Program-made: the position numbers and the translations under genes | NCBI RefSeq assembly: GCF_027943255.1 | Contig: NC_072896.1 | Coordinates: 44,604,501 to 44,668,500, forward strand | From: Anastrepha obliqua | Lineage: Eukaryota > Arthropoda > Insecta > Diptera > Tephritidae | DNA length: 64,000 nt | Reading direction: 5' to 3' | Part shown: positions 1 through 10,999 of the stretch, in pieces | Layout of the letters: every line of letters starts with the position of its first letter | Numbering within the stretch: position 1 is the stretch's first letter | The notes under the pieces: generated by a model | What the model saw: only the letters and a program-made list of their open reading frames with translations | Told to the model about the DNA's origin: nothing | Database searches by the model: none

Positions 1-59
1 GACGCCTAGATGTCAAAAGTGAATAATTTCTAGACGATACATTTGTTTTATGTCATCTT

Positions 60-395
60 TGACATTTGTCAAGCTGACAGATGCACAATTTCACACTATA
101 AAACAATGCATAAAGATTATTGAAACTTACTATGAAAAGTGGCAATCTTTAAGAACGACATTTCGTAAAAGTTTTGATTTTTTAGTGGAGATATTCATCC
201 GAAAGAGTCGACAATTCAAAGGTTGGTGAAAAATATGAAGAAACTTGTTTCCTCGAAGATAGAAAAAGGGCTGGCAGACTAAAAATTGGACTTTCTGTTG
301 AAAAAATTGTAACTGTAGCGCGAAGTGTTGTTGCAAAAACATCAACATCGATATCTCGACGTTCTCAACAATTAGGCATTAATGAATCGACTAAT
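60..395 (+). pseudogene. N-terminal fragment of a DD41D-type (mariner-related) transposase
   Basis: The plus strand, read with one frameshift, gives the helix-turn-helix part of a Tc1/mariner-group transposase. It shows an IIETYYEK start, then EDRKRAGRLKIG, then ISRRSQQLGINEST, which matches the family pattern of YYEN, EDRK.GRPK and SRRSQQLG. These are the DNA-binding modules that recognise the terminal repeats. The homology stops near position 395 and no catalytic region follows, so this is a truncated relic. No terminal repeats were found. The same module occurs on the minus strand at 16.0-16.3 kb. Confidence 0.7.
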
Positions 396-614
396 AGACG
401 GGTTTCACCTGTAAACTTGCCCACATTTTGCACATGTAATTTTTAGTAGCCTTATTTTGAATAAAAACAGTGAAACCTGGAAGATTCTAATTTTTAAATT
501 TTTGATTTTAAAACCAGGCCCTTTTAAAATAGTATTTAATTGAGGGGTTTTCAAAATTATGGATGTCATGTATAATATTTGATTTATCAGGAGCAAAAAA
601 AAAATTATATTATA

Positions 615-1836
615 CAGGGTGGGCCAAATAAGACCTACTAAGCACAAATAACTTTTTTATTTTGTGTCATATATATTTTTCTCTTTTTGTAGGTTATAAT
701 TGAATTGTTGGAAATTTATTATGGAACCCTACAGTACAAAACGACGCGTTAAAATTATCGAGTTTTTCAATTCTTGTCAACGATCAACTGTTTCAACGCA
801 GCGTAAATATCGGCAACATTTTAATTCCAGATCAGCTCCCACAGCCTTCATGATTAGGGGTTTGGTCGGTCGTTTTGAGGAACTGGATTCACTGGCCGAC
901 CGTCCTGGACGAGGTGTCCATCGAAATATTCGCACTGGACATGCGGGGAAACTGTGCGGCAGAGTGTTGCAAATGGTCCATCTGTCTCAACTCGCCGTCG
1001 TCATTGCGTAGAATTTTAAAAATGGATCTTAAGATGTACCCATACAAAATTCAAATTGTGCAAGCACTGCTACCGCAAGACCACCAACAACGACTACAAT
1101 GTGCTATTGGTTTTACACAATTAGCCACACAAATTGATTTTTTAAATAATGTTTTGATGGCGTATGAAGCGCTTTTCATATAAATGGTTATGACAACAAA
1201 CAAAACTGTAGATTGTGCGGCTCTGAAAATCCAAGGGCAACACACCAACATCAGTTGCACTTATCTAAATGTACTGTTTGGTGCGGTGTTATGGCCACTA
1301 GAGTTATCGGTCCATATTTCTTCGAAAATGAGGATGAAACGACGCAATCGATTTCAGGAGCTTCTTACAGAACATTGATTGAAAACTTTTTGCGGCCAAT
1401 GGCGGAGTAGTATCCTAATTTGTGGTTTCAACAAGATGGAGCAACTGCGCATACTGCTAGGCAAACTATGGGCCTGCTGCGTAAAATTTTTGGCGAACGT
1501 CTGATTTCCAAAAATTCAAATTTCCCTTAGCCACCTCGTTCGCCAGATTTGACTGCGCCCGACTTCTTTTTATGGGGATATTTAAAAGACAAAGTGTATC
1601 TTATACTGAAATACTGAGCCTTCAACCAGAAACATTATGTGGTGTAATGGAAAACGCGTTAAAAAGAGCCAATGTTTGTATCGAGAAAAATGGTGGACAT
1701 TAGTCTGATGTAATATTTCATACATAATTTCCATAAATAATATATATTCAATGTATAAAAACAATTAACAAAAATAAATGATTATTGCAAACGTTATTTG
1801 TGTTTAATATTAGTAGGTCTTATTTGGCCCACCCTG
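615..1836 (+). mobile_element. DD41D (rosa-type) mariner relative with intact ends
   Basis: A 1,222-bp element. Its ends are perfect inverted repeats of 27 bp, beginning CAGGGTGGGCCAAATAAG on each strand, and it is flanked by TA at 613-614 and 1837-1838. This is the expected TA target duplication of the Tc1/mariner superfamily. It encloses a degenerate transposase in the same orientation. The perfect repeats around a decayed gene suggest mobilisation in trans, or relatively recent arrival of an already defective copy. Confidence 0.85.
700..1735 (+). pseudogene. Degenerate DD41D transposase
   Basis: DDE/D-type transposase that would cut and paste the 615-1836 element. Readable blocks, in different frames, are an N-terminal helix-turn-helix (YSTKRRVKIIEFF), a YPYKIQIVQ linker, a WCGVMATRVIGPYFFE block, FQQDGATAHTARQT with the second catalytic Asp, and PPRSPDLTAPDFFLWG with the third. 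Exactly 41 residues separate the second and third Asp, the DD41D signature. The first catalytic Asp, expected in an SDEAHF context, is read as Tyr (AYEALF near 1158). Several frameshifts and stops are present, including one in the second-to-third Asp interval. It is certainly inactive. Confidence 0.8.
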
Positions 1837-1839
1837 TAT

Positions 1840-3510
1840 TTATTTGAAATTAATAGCAATAGTACACTATATCACAAAACTATATCATTATATCAGAAAA
1901 AATCGCTCTTGCTGCCACATATAAGGGCATCGACGTATTTGTTTTACAAACCAACTGCGGTTCCCAAAAAGGCGGCTGCGATACTCCTTAGCTTTGATGT
2001 GGCGCAAATATTTTATTTTTACAAACAAAAATGTTATTTTTCATTTATGGTTTTATTACTAGGAACGAAAGCCGCTATACAAATGTGCGTGTATGTGTGT
2101 GGGCATGCGGATTTGTTTATAGCAAAGGTGCGGTGCAGACGTCTCGTCCGCTGTCGGGATTTTCAAATCAATGCCAAAGCACTAAAACTACATACGCATA
2201 ACAACAACAATACTGCTAATTATTGCAGCACACAGGAACTTGGTGCGACTCCAACCGAAGCGGCCCAATCTCAATCGCTTTGATGCCTGTGCGTGCCGTG
2301 TAACGCATTTATTGCACATTTTACGAGTTTATATCATTCCACAAAGTACTAAGAACGCAAAAACAAATACAAACAAAAACAACAAGCAGCAAATATATAT
2401 ACATACATGCATACATATGTTTGTAGAAAACTATCAACATCAACTGTAAGTGAAAGGCGAAAAATTCAAGGAAGTCAATTGTAAAGACAGTTCGTCGGCT
2501 ACTCACATCGCCCTTTTGGGTGCACTGTTCATCTGTTTGTTTGCGTTTTCATACAAATGCACATATTTGATGCTTGGAGTAGTGTGATAATTAGGTTATC
2601 TCATGCAGCAGCAAAACGCACACAACACTTCATTCAGTCACTCATTGACTGGCTTTTTAGCAGATCCACACATCCATCCATCCATCCATCTATCCGACTT
2701 TCCGTCAGTTATGCGTCGGCAAAGATCAAAGAATTTGGCAGTATGTGTGTTTTAATTTGTTTAGCCGCCATCATCGTCGTTGTTGTTAAATAGTTTTATT
2801 GTCTAAACGCAGACGCACGCACAAACTGATTGGCGTGCCTACGCAAATACATAAAAGTGATTACACATCAACAACAAACAAGCTGCAAATGAGCAAATAG
2901 TCAATGTTTGTATATTTTTATGTACTCATATGTGCTTGCACATACCCACACATATGCACATTAAACACCGATGCGCAAGTGCTGGTGCCCAGGGGAGCTC
3001 TAAGTATGATTTATGAATATAAAGAATTACTGCATGGACATACAAATATGTAGGTATATAAACATATATATGTTGGTTTTAGCACTTTTTTATAATCATC
3101 CTATGCGGCCTTTACTTGAACATTTTCCGGTTGTTCGCAAGTTCTACTCATAAATAAATACATATCAACATATTTGTTGGAATACTTCCATGCACGCATG
3201 AGGCGACAAATTTAGGTAAGTTACAACTAAAAAAATGCTTTTGAAAAAAATAATAAATATTTTGGAAGCAAGGGAAACAAACAAAGACTTCCTTTACTTT
3301 TTACTCCCCGCGGCGAGGCTAGTACTCCTTCGAAGGCTATAAGTAACGGCTGTAAGTAATAGACTCATAATAGTCTCAATGACCAAAATTCCTTGTGGAA
3401 AGAAACAAATCTAGGATACAGCGTTTTTGATTATCTGGCGGCCAGAAATTGGAGACACATTTATGTATGTATGTTAGGTCACGGATTTAGGATAAGAAGA
3501 CTAATAAGTG
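1840..3510. other. Non-coding stretch, no gene recognised
   Basis: AT-rich sequence with CAA-type and ACAT-type short repeats. A (CATC)n run lies at 2671-2691 and dispersed TATG/CATA words occur around 2390-2415 and 2910-3070. The longest reading frame (1798-2283) begins inside the terminal repeat of the upstream transposon and has no recognisable domain. Nothing here supports an exon. Confidence 0.5.
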
Positions 3511-3516
3511 TTTATA

Positions 3517-4825
3517 CTCTGTGGGCAAAATGTAAGGTGAATTTGGATGTAAAATGAAAAATCTTTATTTATTCTTGTAAATCAACTTCATCCCCTTCAA
3601 AATAATCCCCTCTCGATGAAATACACTTATGCCAACGATTTTTCCAATCCCCGAAACATGCCAAATAGTCCATTTCCGGTATAGCCATCAGCACCTTCTT
3701 CGATTCAGCTTTTATCTCCTCAATCGACTCGAAACGCGTTCCCCGGAGTGGTCTCTTGAGTTTTGGGAAGAGCCAGAAGTCACACGGAGCCAAATCAGAC
3801 GAACACGGTGGTTGCGGAACGATATGCGTGGAATTTTTGGCGAAATGGTCACGAAGAACGAGTGCAGTGTGAGACGATGCATTATCGTGATGCAAAAACC
3901 AAGAGTTGTTGGCCCATAATTCTGGTCTTTCTAGACGAATTGCTTCACGTAAACGACGCATAACGCTCAAATAATATTCCTTATTAACAGTTTGGCCAAG
4001 TGGAAGGAATTCATAGTGCACCACACCACGAAAATCGAAAAAAACTGTCATCATGACCTTCATTTTTGAACGACCTTGACGTGCTCTTTTCGCTCTGGCC
4101 TCGCCTTTAGCACGATATTCGCTTGATTGGTCGGTTGTTTCAGAGTCGTAAGCATAAATCCAAGTCTCATCTCCCGTAATGATGCATTTGAGCTTGTCCT
4201 GATAGTCAGAAAGCATTGTTTCACACACATCAACGCGACGAATTTTTTCCAAGAAATTGAGAGCTTTCGGTACCAAACGAGATTTGACTTTTCGTAGGCC
4301 CAAATGGTCTTTCAAAAGGGTTTTCATAGATCCTTTTGATATTCCGATCATATCAGTAAGGTCTTTAACAGTCAACCGACGATTTTTGAGCTCTAACTCC
4401 TTCACTTTATTGACATGTTGGTCATCTGTTGACGTCGATGGTCGCCCGGAGCGCTCCAAGTCATCAACACGTTCTCGACCCTCTTTGAAGTCTTTGTACC
4501 ACTTATAAACATTTTTCTGCGACATGGTCGAATCACCAAATGCCTTCTACAACATGCTAAACTTTTCCGCAGCCGAAATTTCATTCCGCAAACAAAATTT
4601 GATGGCACTTCTCTGCTCAATCAAATCAGACGTGGTAAAAATCGAAAAATGCACTCTTGGTCGTTTGGTTAACACAAGCGTAAATATATTACTGATAATG
4701 ACATTCACATGAAAGTTGGCCCAGATGTTATGAACAGTGCTGCCAACTCATGCAAAAAATAACTAGAGCGAAATTTTAATCCCGCGAAGTTTGACAAATA
4801 AATTCACCTTACTTTTTGCCCACAG
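3517..4825 (-). mobile_element. Nearly intact DD34D mariner element
   Basis: About 1.31 kb, the usual mariner length. The ends match as inverted repeats: CTCTGTGGGCAAAATGTAAG at the left and CTGTGGGCAAAAAGTAAGG on the reverse strand at the right, continuing into GTGAATTT. The left end carries two extra bases. TA flanks both sides (3515-3516 and 4826-4827). The transposase lies on the minus strand, so the 5' end is at the right. Directly right of the element is Helitron helicase sequence. The left flank is not recognisable as Helitron, so whether it inserted into the Helitron is open. Confidence 0.85.
3569..4621 (-). pseudogene. Mariner transposase, one nonsense codon and a lost start
   Basis: A 318-codon open frame starts at an internal Met (4525). 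Upstream in the same frame the sequence continues as EQRSAIKFCLRNEIS, the normal mariner N-terminus. It is cut by a TAG at 4548-4550 where the family has a Lys/Gln-type codon, and the expected initiator reads ATT near 4621. The catalytic core is preserved: ITGDETWIYAYD (first Asp), LHHDNASSH (second Asp) and SDLAPCDFW (third Asp), with 34 residues between the last two. The YSPDL motif has decayed to CSSDL. The C-terminus (GDYFEGDEV) is complete. The type resembles the GDETWxYxYD mariners also seen at 41.6 and 51.2 kb; the subfamily name is left open. Confidence 0.85.
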
Positions 4826-4827
4826 TA

Positions 4828-5085
4828 TAAATAAGTTGATTCGGCAACAAACCAAGATGATGTCGTCACCTATCCGTCTGAATTTTTAAACTCGCTGGAT
4901 TTACCAAGATTGCCACCTCACAATCTTCAATTAAAGGTTGGATCGGTAGTTATAATGTTGAGAAATATCAACCAACCGCGTCTTTGCAATGGCACGCGGT
5001 TAGCGATAAAAAATGATTGACGTTTTGATTCCACGCATCCCAATGATTCCGACTGATGTGCCATTTGAATTTAAATGACTACAGT
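4828..5085 (+). pseudogene. Helitron helicase C-terminal fragment
   Basis: Translation gives TNQDDVVTYPSEFLNSLDLP, then LPPHNLQLKVG, VVIMLRNINQPRLCNGTRL, and after a frameshift DVLIPRIPMIPTDVPFEFK. This run is characteristic of the Pif1-like helicase at the C-terminus of Helitron Rep/helicase proteins, which drive rolling-circle transposition. Only this short stretch survives. The Rep nuclease and the ATP-binding motifs are absent. It begins immediately after the mariner at 3517-4825 and ends where a DD41D tail begins. Confidence 0.75.
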
Positions 5086-5089
5086 TTCC

Positions 5090-5494
5090 AGTTTCTAATG
5101 GCGAGCGGTACCGTGACATACTCAACGAGTTGTTTCCAAAAATTGAAGAGGATGACATGGACGACATTTAAGCCCGTTGGACTATTTTTTGTGGGGAGCC
5201 GTTAAAGACAAATGCTATGCGAACCATCCAGAGACGATTGATGCTTTAAAACACGAATTGGAAGTTGCCATTCATGAAATTGGAGCCCGAACAATCGAAG
5301 ATGTGCTTAAAAATTGGGTTGATCGCATGGCCTACTGTAAAGCCAGTCGTGGCAGTCATTTGAACGATATTATTTTTCATTCCTAAATGACAATGTTCAA
5401 TCTTCAAAATGAAAAAAAAAAGTTTCAAAAAATATTGATTAGTTTTTTTTTTTTATAGCCGATTCAAAAAGCAAATTTTACATGGCCCACCCTA
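5090..5494 (+). pseudogene. DD41D transposase, internally deleted, with 3' end
   Basis: The frame reads YRDILNELFPKIEEDDMDDI and then jumps to PLDYFLWGAVKDKCYANHPE, so the segment holding the second catalytic Asp is missing. It continues as an uninterrupted tail to RGSHLNDIIFHS, the usual C-terminus. After a T-rich stretch the sequence ends in GGCCCACCCTATG, a degraded form of the terminal repeat of the 615-1836 element. This is a 3' remnant of a related but distinct copy; the 5' end is gone. Confidence 0.75.
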
Positions 5495-5504
5495 TGCAAG
5501 GCAG

Positions 5505-6180
5505 TGTACCGGGTTCGCTTTTATAAGTAATATACACGGCTGGTTTTCCAACAAACCCGCAAATATTCACATCCACGTTTGCTGACGACACTGCAATCCT
5601 TTGTCGCTCCGAGTGCCCAATAAGAGCGTCGGGGGAACTCAACAGTCATCTGAAAAACAGAGTAAAGCGGTTGGCAGACTGGCTCATCAAAGTGAATGAG
5701 CAAAAGTGTAAGCATGTGACTTTTACGCTAAATAGAAGTGACAGCTCGAGTGTATAGCTAAACTCCACACTCATACCTCATTTTAAAGAAGTTACATACC
5801 TTGGAGTTCGTACGGACAAACGTCTGACATGAAAAAGGCACATTGAAGCCAAATGTAGACAGATGAAGCTAAAAACGAAAGATCTTCATTGGCTAATCAA
5901 TTCCCGTTGCGGGCTTAGCCTTGATCACAGAGTACTTCTTTACAATACAATCATCAAGCCAATCTGGACGTATGCGTCACAACTGTGGAGTGTCGTGGTG
6001 CATAACCAATAAAAATATCCATCGAGACCTAAATGTTCCATTAGTGGCAGCAGAAATAGCAGTAATCCAACAAAACGACTACCAAAGGCTGAAACACCAT
6101 CCAAATTAATTGGCTCGGTCGCTGTTGCATACCGTCAATTTGTCACTTCTCAAAAGAATTGACCTTCCAACCCTGTGACG
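5505..6180 (+). pseudogene. Jockey-clade LINE, reverse transcriptase C-terminal part
   Basis: Plus-strand translation with frameshifts shows STFADDTAILCRSECP, containing the FADD catalytic motif of reverse transcriptase, then LADWLIKVNEQKCKHVTF, YLGVRTDKRLT, LYNTIIKPIWTYASQLW and IHRDLNVPLV. This order is typical of jockey-type non-LTR retrotransposons, which copy their RNA at a nicked target. The first part of the enzyme and the endonuclease are absent, as in a 5'-truncated LINE. The probable 3' untranslated region follows and is duplicated (next entry). Confidence 0.75.
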
Positions 6181-6237
6181 CATATTTGAGGCCCCCACAA
6201 CATCCTTAACCTTCTTCAAGAAGCTGTAGGTACTATA

Positions 6238-6610
6238 AGTTAGGCTAAGAGTCGAAACCTTATTGTTAGTAATAAGATTAATTAATAGATTCAATATATA
6301 GTAATAACAGTACAAAAAAAAAGTTATTCAAAACTAATGAACATTCAAAGAGATAAAGAAAAATAGTCAAAACTGGTCGGAATGATGGTCTGCTATCATT
6401 TGCTGCGCGCTCTATTTTCCTATGAGTTAGGCTAAGAGTCGAAAGCTTATTGTTAGTAATAAGATTAATTAATAGATTCAAAAAATAGTAATAACAGTAC
6501 AAAAAAAAGTTATTCAAAACTAATGAACATTCAAAGAGATAAAGAAAAATAGTCAAAACTGGTCGGAATGATGGTCTGCTATCATTTGCTGCGCGCTCTA
6601 TTTTCCTATG
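6238..6610. repeat. Tandem duplication, two units of 187 and 186 bp
   Basis: Unit 1 is 6238-6424 and unit 2 is 6425-6610. Both start AGTTAGGCTAAGAGTCGAAA and end GCGCTCTATTTTCCTATG. They differ only at a few bases and an A-run length. They immediately follow the jockey-type fragment and probably represent its 3' untranslated region, duplicated in place. Confidence 0.9.
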
Positions 6611-7820
6611 GTATTTAAAAAATACATCATAGATACATATATTCCTAAAATTTATAAATGTGTAAATCGTTTTTTATCACAAGTGCCGAATACACAGAAA
6701 TTTATTGCTCATAAATTAAATGTTTATCGCCAAAAAACCGAAGCGGATGTGAAACAACCAAACAAGACAATGCCACAAAAATAATTGACTTACATGCCAC
6801 ACACAATTCGCAGCTACATAAAGTACAGGAAAAACAGCACAAATTCACAAATAAATAGCATTTATCTGATTGCAGTATTTAACGAATTAAAATAAACCAA
6901 AGTAAAACAAGCAAAAATTCTCTAAGCGCATTTGACATAAATTAACTGAAAAACTAATAAATAATGAAATGCCAAGCATTGCAGCAGCCTATGATTTGTT
7001 CAAATGATAATGCGGTACAAAATATGTACAAAAACAATGTACTCGTAAACCAGCAGCTTTGGTTATTACCTACAAATCTCTCCATCGAGTCAATAGCACT
7101 AAATTAAACCAATTTTCATAAATTTTTCGCCTAATAAAATGGTTGATTATTTTTTGCCCCAACTGTGTATGTGTGTATGTGTGTATGTATTTAGTCGTGA
7201 GTATTACATCTAACACATACAACTAACTCACATTGTTGACTTCCTGTTCAAAACAGGATGTTCACATTTTCGCAAAATATTATTTGCACACACACACACA
7301 CACGAGCATGCATGCAAATATGTGTTTATTATTATTGCTAATAAATTATGGAAAAATATTTTAAATATTAATGTTTGAAATTTATTCGATATTGCCTAAG
7401 CGCATGGGGGATAGAAATAATGGTGATTTATTATATCCACAGAAGAGAAATTTATTGCAAAACTTTACGCTAAAAATATTAAAAATGCTAAGTCCCGGTA
7501 TTTGTGATATTTATTTATTGGCGATTGCGTGCAACAAACAATCGGTGTTTTAATGCCAATTAAATACTTAATATTTGCAATTAAGCCTGGTTATACAATT
7601 AAGGCCATTTATGAACTTACGTACGTTCACACATAAATATTATAAATATGTAGGAAAGCCAGTCGCGGTTTTACATATTCCGTAAAATATAAATAAGTCA
7701 TTTAGATGGGTAACAAACATACATCTTTGAAGATGTAGTGTGAATTATCGCATATACAATCTTCAAATTAAGCAATGAATTATAATTGCGTCATTAGACC
7801 TATTTAGATTCTCATTTTTG
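6611..7820. other. AT-rich non-coding stretch
   Basis: No coding homology is seen. There is a GTGTATG repeat near 7165-7192 and a short CA run near 7288-7304. The reading frame at 7371-7553 is short and AT-driven, without known motifs. Confidence 0.5.
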
Positions 7821-7829
7821 TTGTCGGGA

Positions 7830-9480
7830 CAGACTAGCAAGTACAGCACTCAGACACAACTAATCCATTGTACTGCACCCCTTCTTAATTTTCTTTAAAT
7901 CTACTCGATCCCCGAAGAAATCTGAGTAGATGGTCTGATACTAAGGAGCCAAGGTGGTCGCTTCTTAACACATCAGTGCCAAAGACCTCAAGTCTGATTC
8001 AAACGAACGTTGGACAGACGCACTGAAAGTGGTCAGCAGTCTCATTCTTCTCCACATCCTGGGCAGAGTGCCCTGTCCCAGATGCCCGCCTTTTCCATAT
8101 GCTTTGCTCATAGAAAGTGGCGTGTCATCAATCCAACCAGGAGAGATTGCGACAGTCGATGGGAATGACAGGTAACATCAGTTTAATCCATCTGCAGCCT
8201 CTCTCAGTCTACCAAGCTTGTTTGTGGGTTAGAGTAACCCATGGCTTTGATGGCTGCAAAAGGGACTGGCAGAACGGGTATCGCGGTTAACGAGATCTAT
8301 GTCTCTTTAGCTAGAATGGGCTAAAGGCCTCCAGGCCGCCAGGCCTCCTTGGCCAAGGAAGTTGGCCTCAAAGCCCATTCTAGCTAAAGAGTCAGAGATC
8401 TCGTTACCCGCGATACCCACGTGTCCGTGACCCATGTTAGCATCAGGCTATTATGTCTACCGACATAGTTTAGCCTGGACTTACAGGACTCAACTACCCT
8501 TGAAATGGTTGGGGAGCTGTCTAAGGCTATGAGCGCAGTTTGGCTGTCAGCAGACACATATATGTAGATCTGCCTCTCCATCGGTTTTCCACAACAAAGT
8601 TCATCGCTTCTTGAACTGCATACACCTCCGCTTGAAACACAGATGCATGCATTCGAAGAGAAAAACGCAGTTTTATCTCGATTGTTTCCACGTAGACCCC
8701 AGAGCCGGAACCGTGCTCGGTCCTGAGGCTATCCGTGAAAATGCGATAACAGTGTTTGCTGGGCTCATTTTCACAGTTTGACCGCAATTCAGTCTCTGGC
8801 AGCACCACACTGTATCTCTTTTCAAGTGCGATCTTGATGGCATGGAGTCATACCGGACAGGTTTGTGTTTCAGCTTGCAGATGTCCTTCAAGGCCTCTCC
8901 TTGGATGAAGACATCAAGTGCTAGTAGACTAACCAAATCATTTAATGCCGGGCCTTAAGCAGTGGGAAAGGCTCTGACAGAGCAGCAGATGGCCACAGTG
9001 CGTTGTAGTCTCGATAAGGTCCTCCTGACTCCCACGAGAGGGAGTCTACTTATCCAGACCACTGATGCATAAGTGATAATAGGTCTTATCATAGTCGTGT
9101 AGATCCATAGGACTTGCTAGGAGAAAGACCCCACGTTTTCCCAAACAACCTTTGGCTGTCTTTGTTTCAACGTGTGACTTCCAAAGCAGTTTACCATCGA
9201 GATATTCAAGATATTTAATTTCTTTGTATAGCTGGATTATGACTCCTTTCAGCTTAGGCAGAACGAGTTCATAAAGCTTCCTCCTTCTGGTAAAGAGGGC
9301 AGTACCAGTTTTGGAGGGGTTTGCCGATAGCCCATTCGCTCAGCACCAAGTGTCAATCATATCCAGAGGTTTCTGCACTTTCTTAAAGATGTTCATAAGG
9401 CAACGTCGTCCGCATAAGCTTGTGCGTAGACTCCCGAATCGTTTAAAGTGGTGAGCAGAGGATCGACCAGTAGTGGAATT
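7830..9480 (-). pseudogene. R1/LOA-like LINE: RT end, RNase H, zinc-knuckle tail
   Basis: Minus-strand order is reverse transcriptase, RNase H, then a cysteine-rich tail. Near 9400 the frame reads LNDSGVYAQAYADDVAL with the YADD motif. The thumb follows with a YLEYLDGKLLWKSHVE block near 9200. RNase H begins near 8760 (RIFTDSLRTEHGSGSGVY), continues with VFQAEVYAVQEAMNF and ends near 8390 with VGIAGNEISDSLARMGF. Near 8060-8130 a segment like AGIWDRALCPGCGEE resembles the terminal zinc finger of these elements. Stops and frameshifts interrupt all parts. The endonuclease and 5' end are missing. Confidence 0.75.
8276..8418. repeat. Local inverted repeat, 47-bp arms and 49-bp loop
   Basis: Arm 1 (8276-8322) starts GGGTATCGCGGTTAACGAGA. 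Arm 2 (8372-8418) is its near-perfect reverse complement, ending TTACCCGCGATACCC. Arm 2 lies in frame within the RNase H end of the surrounding LINE (IAGNEISDSLARM), so arm 1 is probably the extra inverted copy. Transcripts of either strand could fold into a stable hairpin. Confidence 0.85.
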
Positions 9481-9579
9481 TACTAATATATTCAAGAATA
9501 ATTGCATTGTTGTCTTTCCTTAATCACAATTTTAACGATTTTGCTATTCATATTTGCGCCAGCTCGTCGAAAAGGCTAT

Positions 9580-10028
9580 TGAATATAAAAAATCAGCACC
9601 AAGAACATCACTTTCGTCAAGACCAATAATGAAATATCAACCGCAATATCGGTGGCAACAGGGATAAGACAAGCCGACAGCTTCAGTCCTACCCCATTCA
9701 ATCTGATTATGGACGAGATAATAACTGCTGTAAAATCTACACGACAAGAGGATATTTGCTGAGAAATGAAGCCATGATAAAGCTCTACGTGGATGACGCA
9801 GTAATAATGTGGGACAACGGAGACGACCTTCAGTGGATGTTGTATGCCTTCGGGAAAACTGCTTCTATGCAGCTTTCGGTAGCCAAGTCGAAGAGCATGA
9901 CAATTTCTAAACAGCGGCTCAGGCGTAAGCTCGCAGTATATGGAAAGAGTATCGAAGAGGTGACGGAGTTCTGCTACTTGGGTACCATAATTATATCATC
10001 GAACGAATCCTCGTACGATTTCAATTGA
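9580..10028 (+). pseudogene. RTE-like reverse transcriptase fragment
   Basis: Translation shows a frameshifted RQADSFSPTPFNLIMDEII block, then an open run with IKLYVDDAVIMWDNGDDLQW (YVDD catalytic motif), KSKSMTISKQRLRRKL and EVTEFCYLGTIIISS. This is the palm/thumb junction of non-LTR reverse transcriptases of the RTE-like kind. It breaks off within SSNESSYDFN where the next element starts. It may belong to the same family as the pieces at 12.3, 26.4, 36.8, 39.2 and 52.5-53.7 kb. Confidence 0.65.
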
Positions 10029-10039
10029 AATAAAACAAC

Positions 10040-10860
10040 GAAAACTCAAAGTGATTGGGTCGTCTTTATTATTTTTGTGTAGAACCATTCAAAATATTTA
10101 TTTTTTCAAGATAATCTCTTTGAAATGTTGACCACAACTGCGCCGTAATTCGGTCATCCGTAAACACCAATTTTGAATGACTCGCTGGAGGACTTCGGTT
10201 GGTATCTCATGAATAATTTTAGTAATGTTAGCTTCCAAAGCCTCAATCGAAGCTGGTTTATCTACAAAGTATTTAGACTTTACATAGCCACACAAATAAA
10301 AGTCCCAGGGTTTGATATCACACCATCTTGTTGGCCATTCTACTGGTCCGAGACGAGAGATGAACTGATCAACGAAACGACAACGCAGTAAATCAATTGT
10401 TCCACGGGCTGTATGGGAAGTAACACCGACTAGTTGGTACCAAATGGCGTGATAGCGTTCGCCATTCACTGTTTCATTACGCCAGCTTCGTCTTTGCAGA
10501 AATATGAGCCGATGATTCCTCCAGCCCATAGGCAGCAACAAATGTTAATTTTTAAAGGATGTAATAGCTGCCCCTTGAATGGCTTCGGGTTGTTCTTTGA
10601 GCCAAATATGGGAATTTTCTTATTGACGTAGTCATTAAGCCAAAAATGGGCCTCACCGCTGAAAGAAATTGTTGGCCTGAGCGGGCAATGAACACTTTTC
10701 ACAGAGCGTCGATTTTCGTAATAAAACCGTACAATTTGTAAACGTTGTTGAGGCGTAAGTCTTTTCATGATGAAATGACAATGAATACTGAAAAAAAATA
10801 AATGTAATTAGTTTAGCTGTAGTCACGCGTGATTTGTCAAAAAACCCCTATTGGAAAAGT
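10040..10860 (-). mobile_element. DD41D-type element with internal deletions
   Basis: Minus-strand transposase relic. It starts at 10768 with MKRLTPQQRLQIVRFYYENR, the N-terminal helix-turn-helix. It skips most of the DNA-binding region and resumes at ISFSGEAHFWLNDYVNKK (first catalytic site, with Asp changed to Gly), then LWAGGIIGSYF. A second frame (10541-10098) gives VNGERYHAIWYQ, SHTARGTIDLLR, WCDIKPWDFYLCGYVKSK and the tail RSCGQHFKEIILKK. The FQQDGAT block with the second Asp is mostly lost. The right end around 10840-10860 resembles the TTTTCCAATA-type terminal repeat of the 58.1-kb element; the left end is unclear. Confidence 0.65.
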
Positions 10861-10999
10861 ACCTCCAATCTGATCAGCCTTTATTTCGTCTTACCGATCG
10901 AATCAAGATTAACTTTGGGATGCTAGCAGATGTTCTGAGAAGTAAATGCAGACGAAGAATGGTGGAATATGTTAAATTGGGCAAATTTTCAAATCCTCT

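Noticed and set aside
1798..2283. 161-codon plus-strand frame after the first DD41D element
   Set aside because: It starts inside the transposon's terminal repeat and has no recognisable domain.
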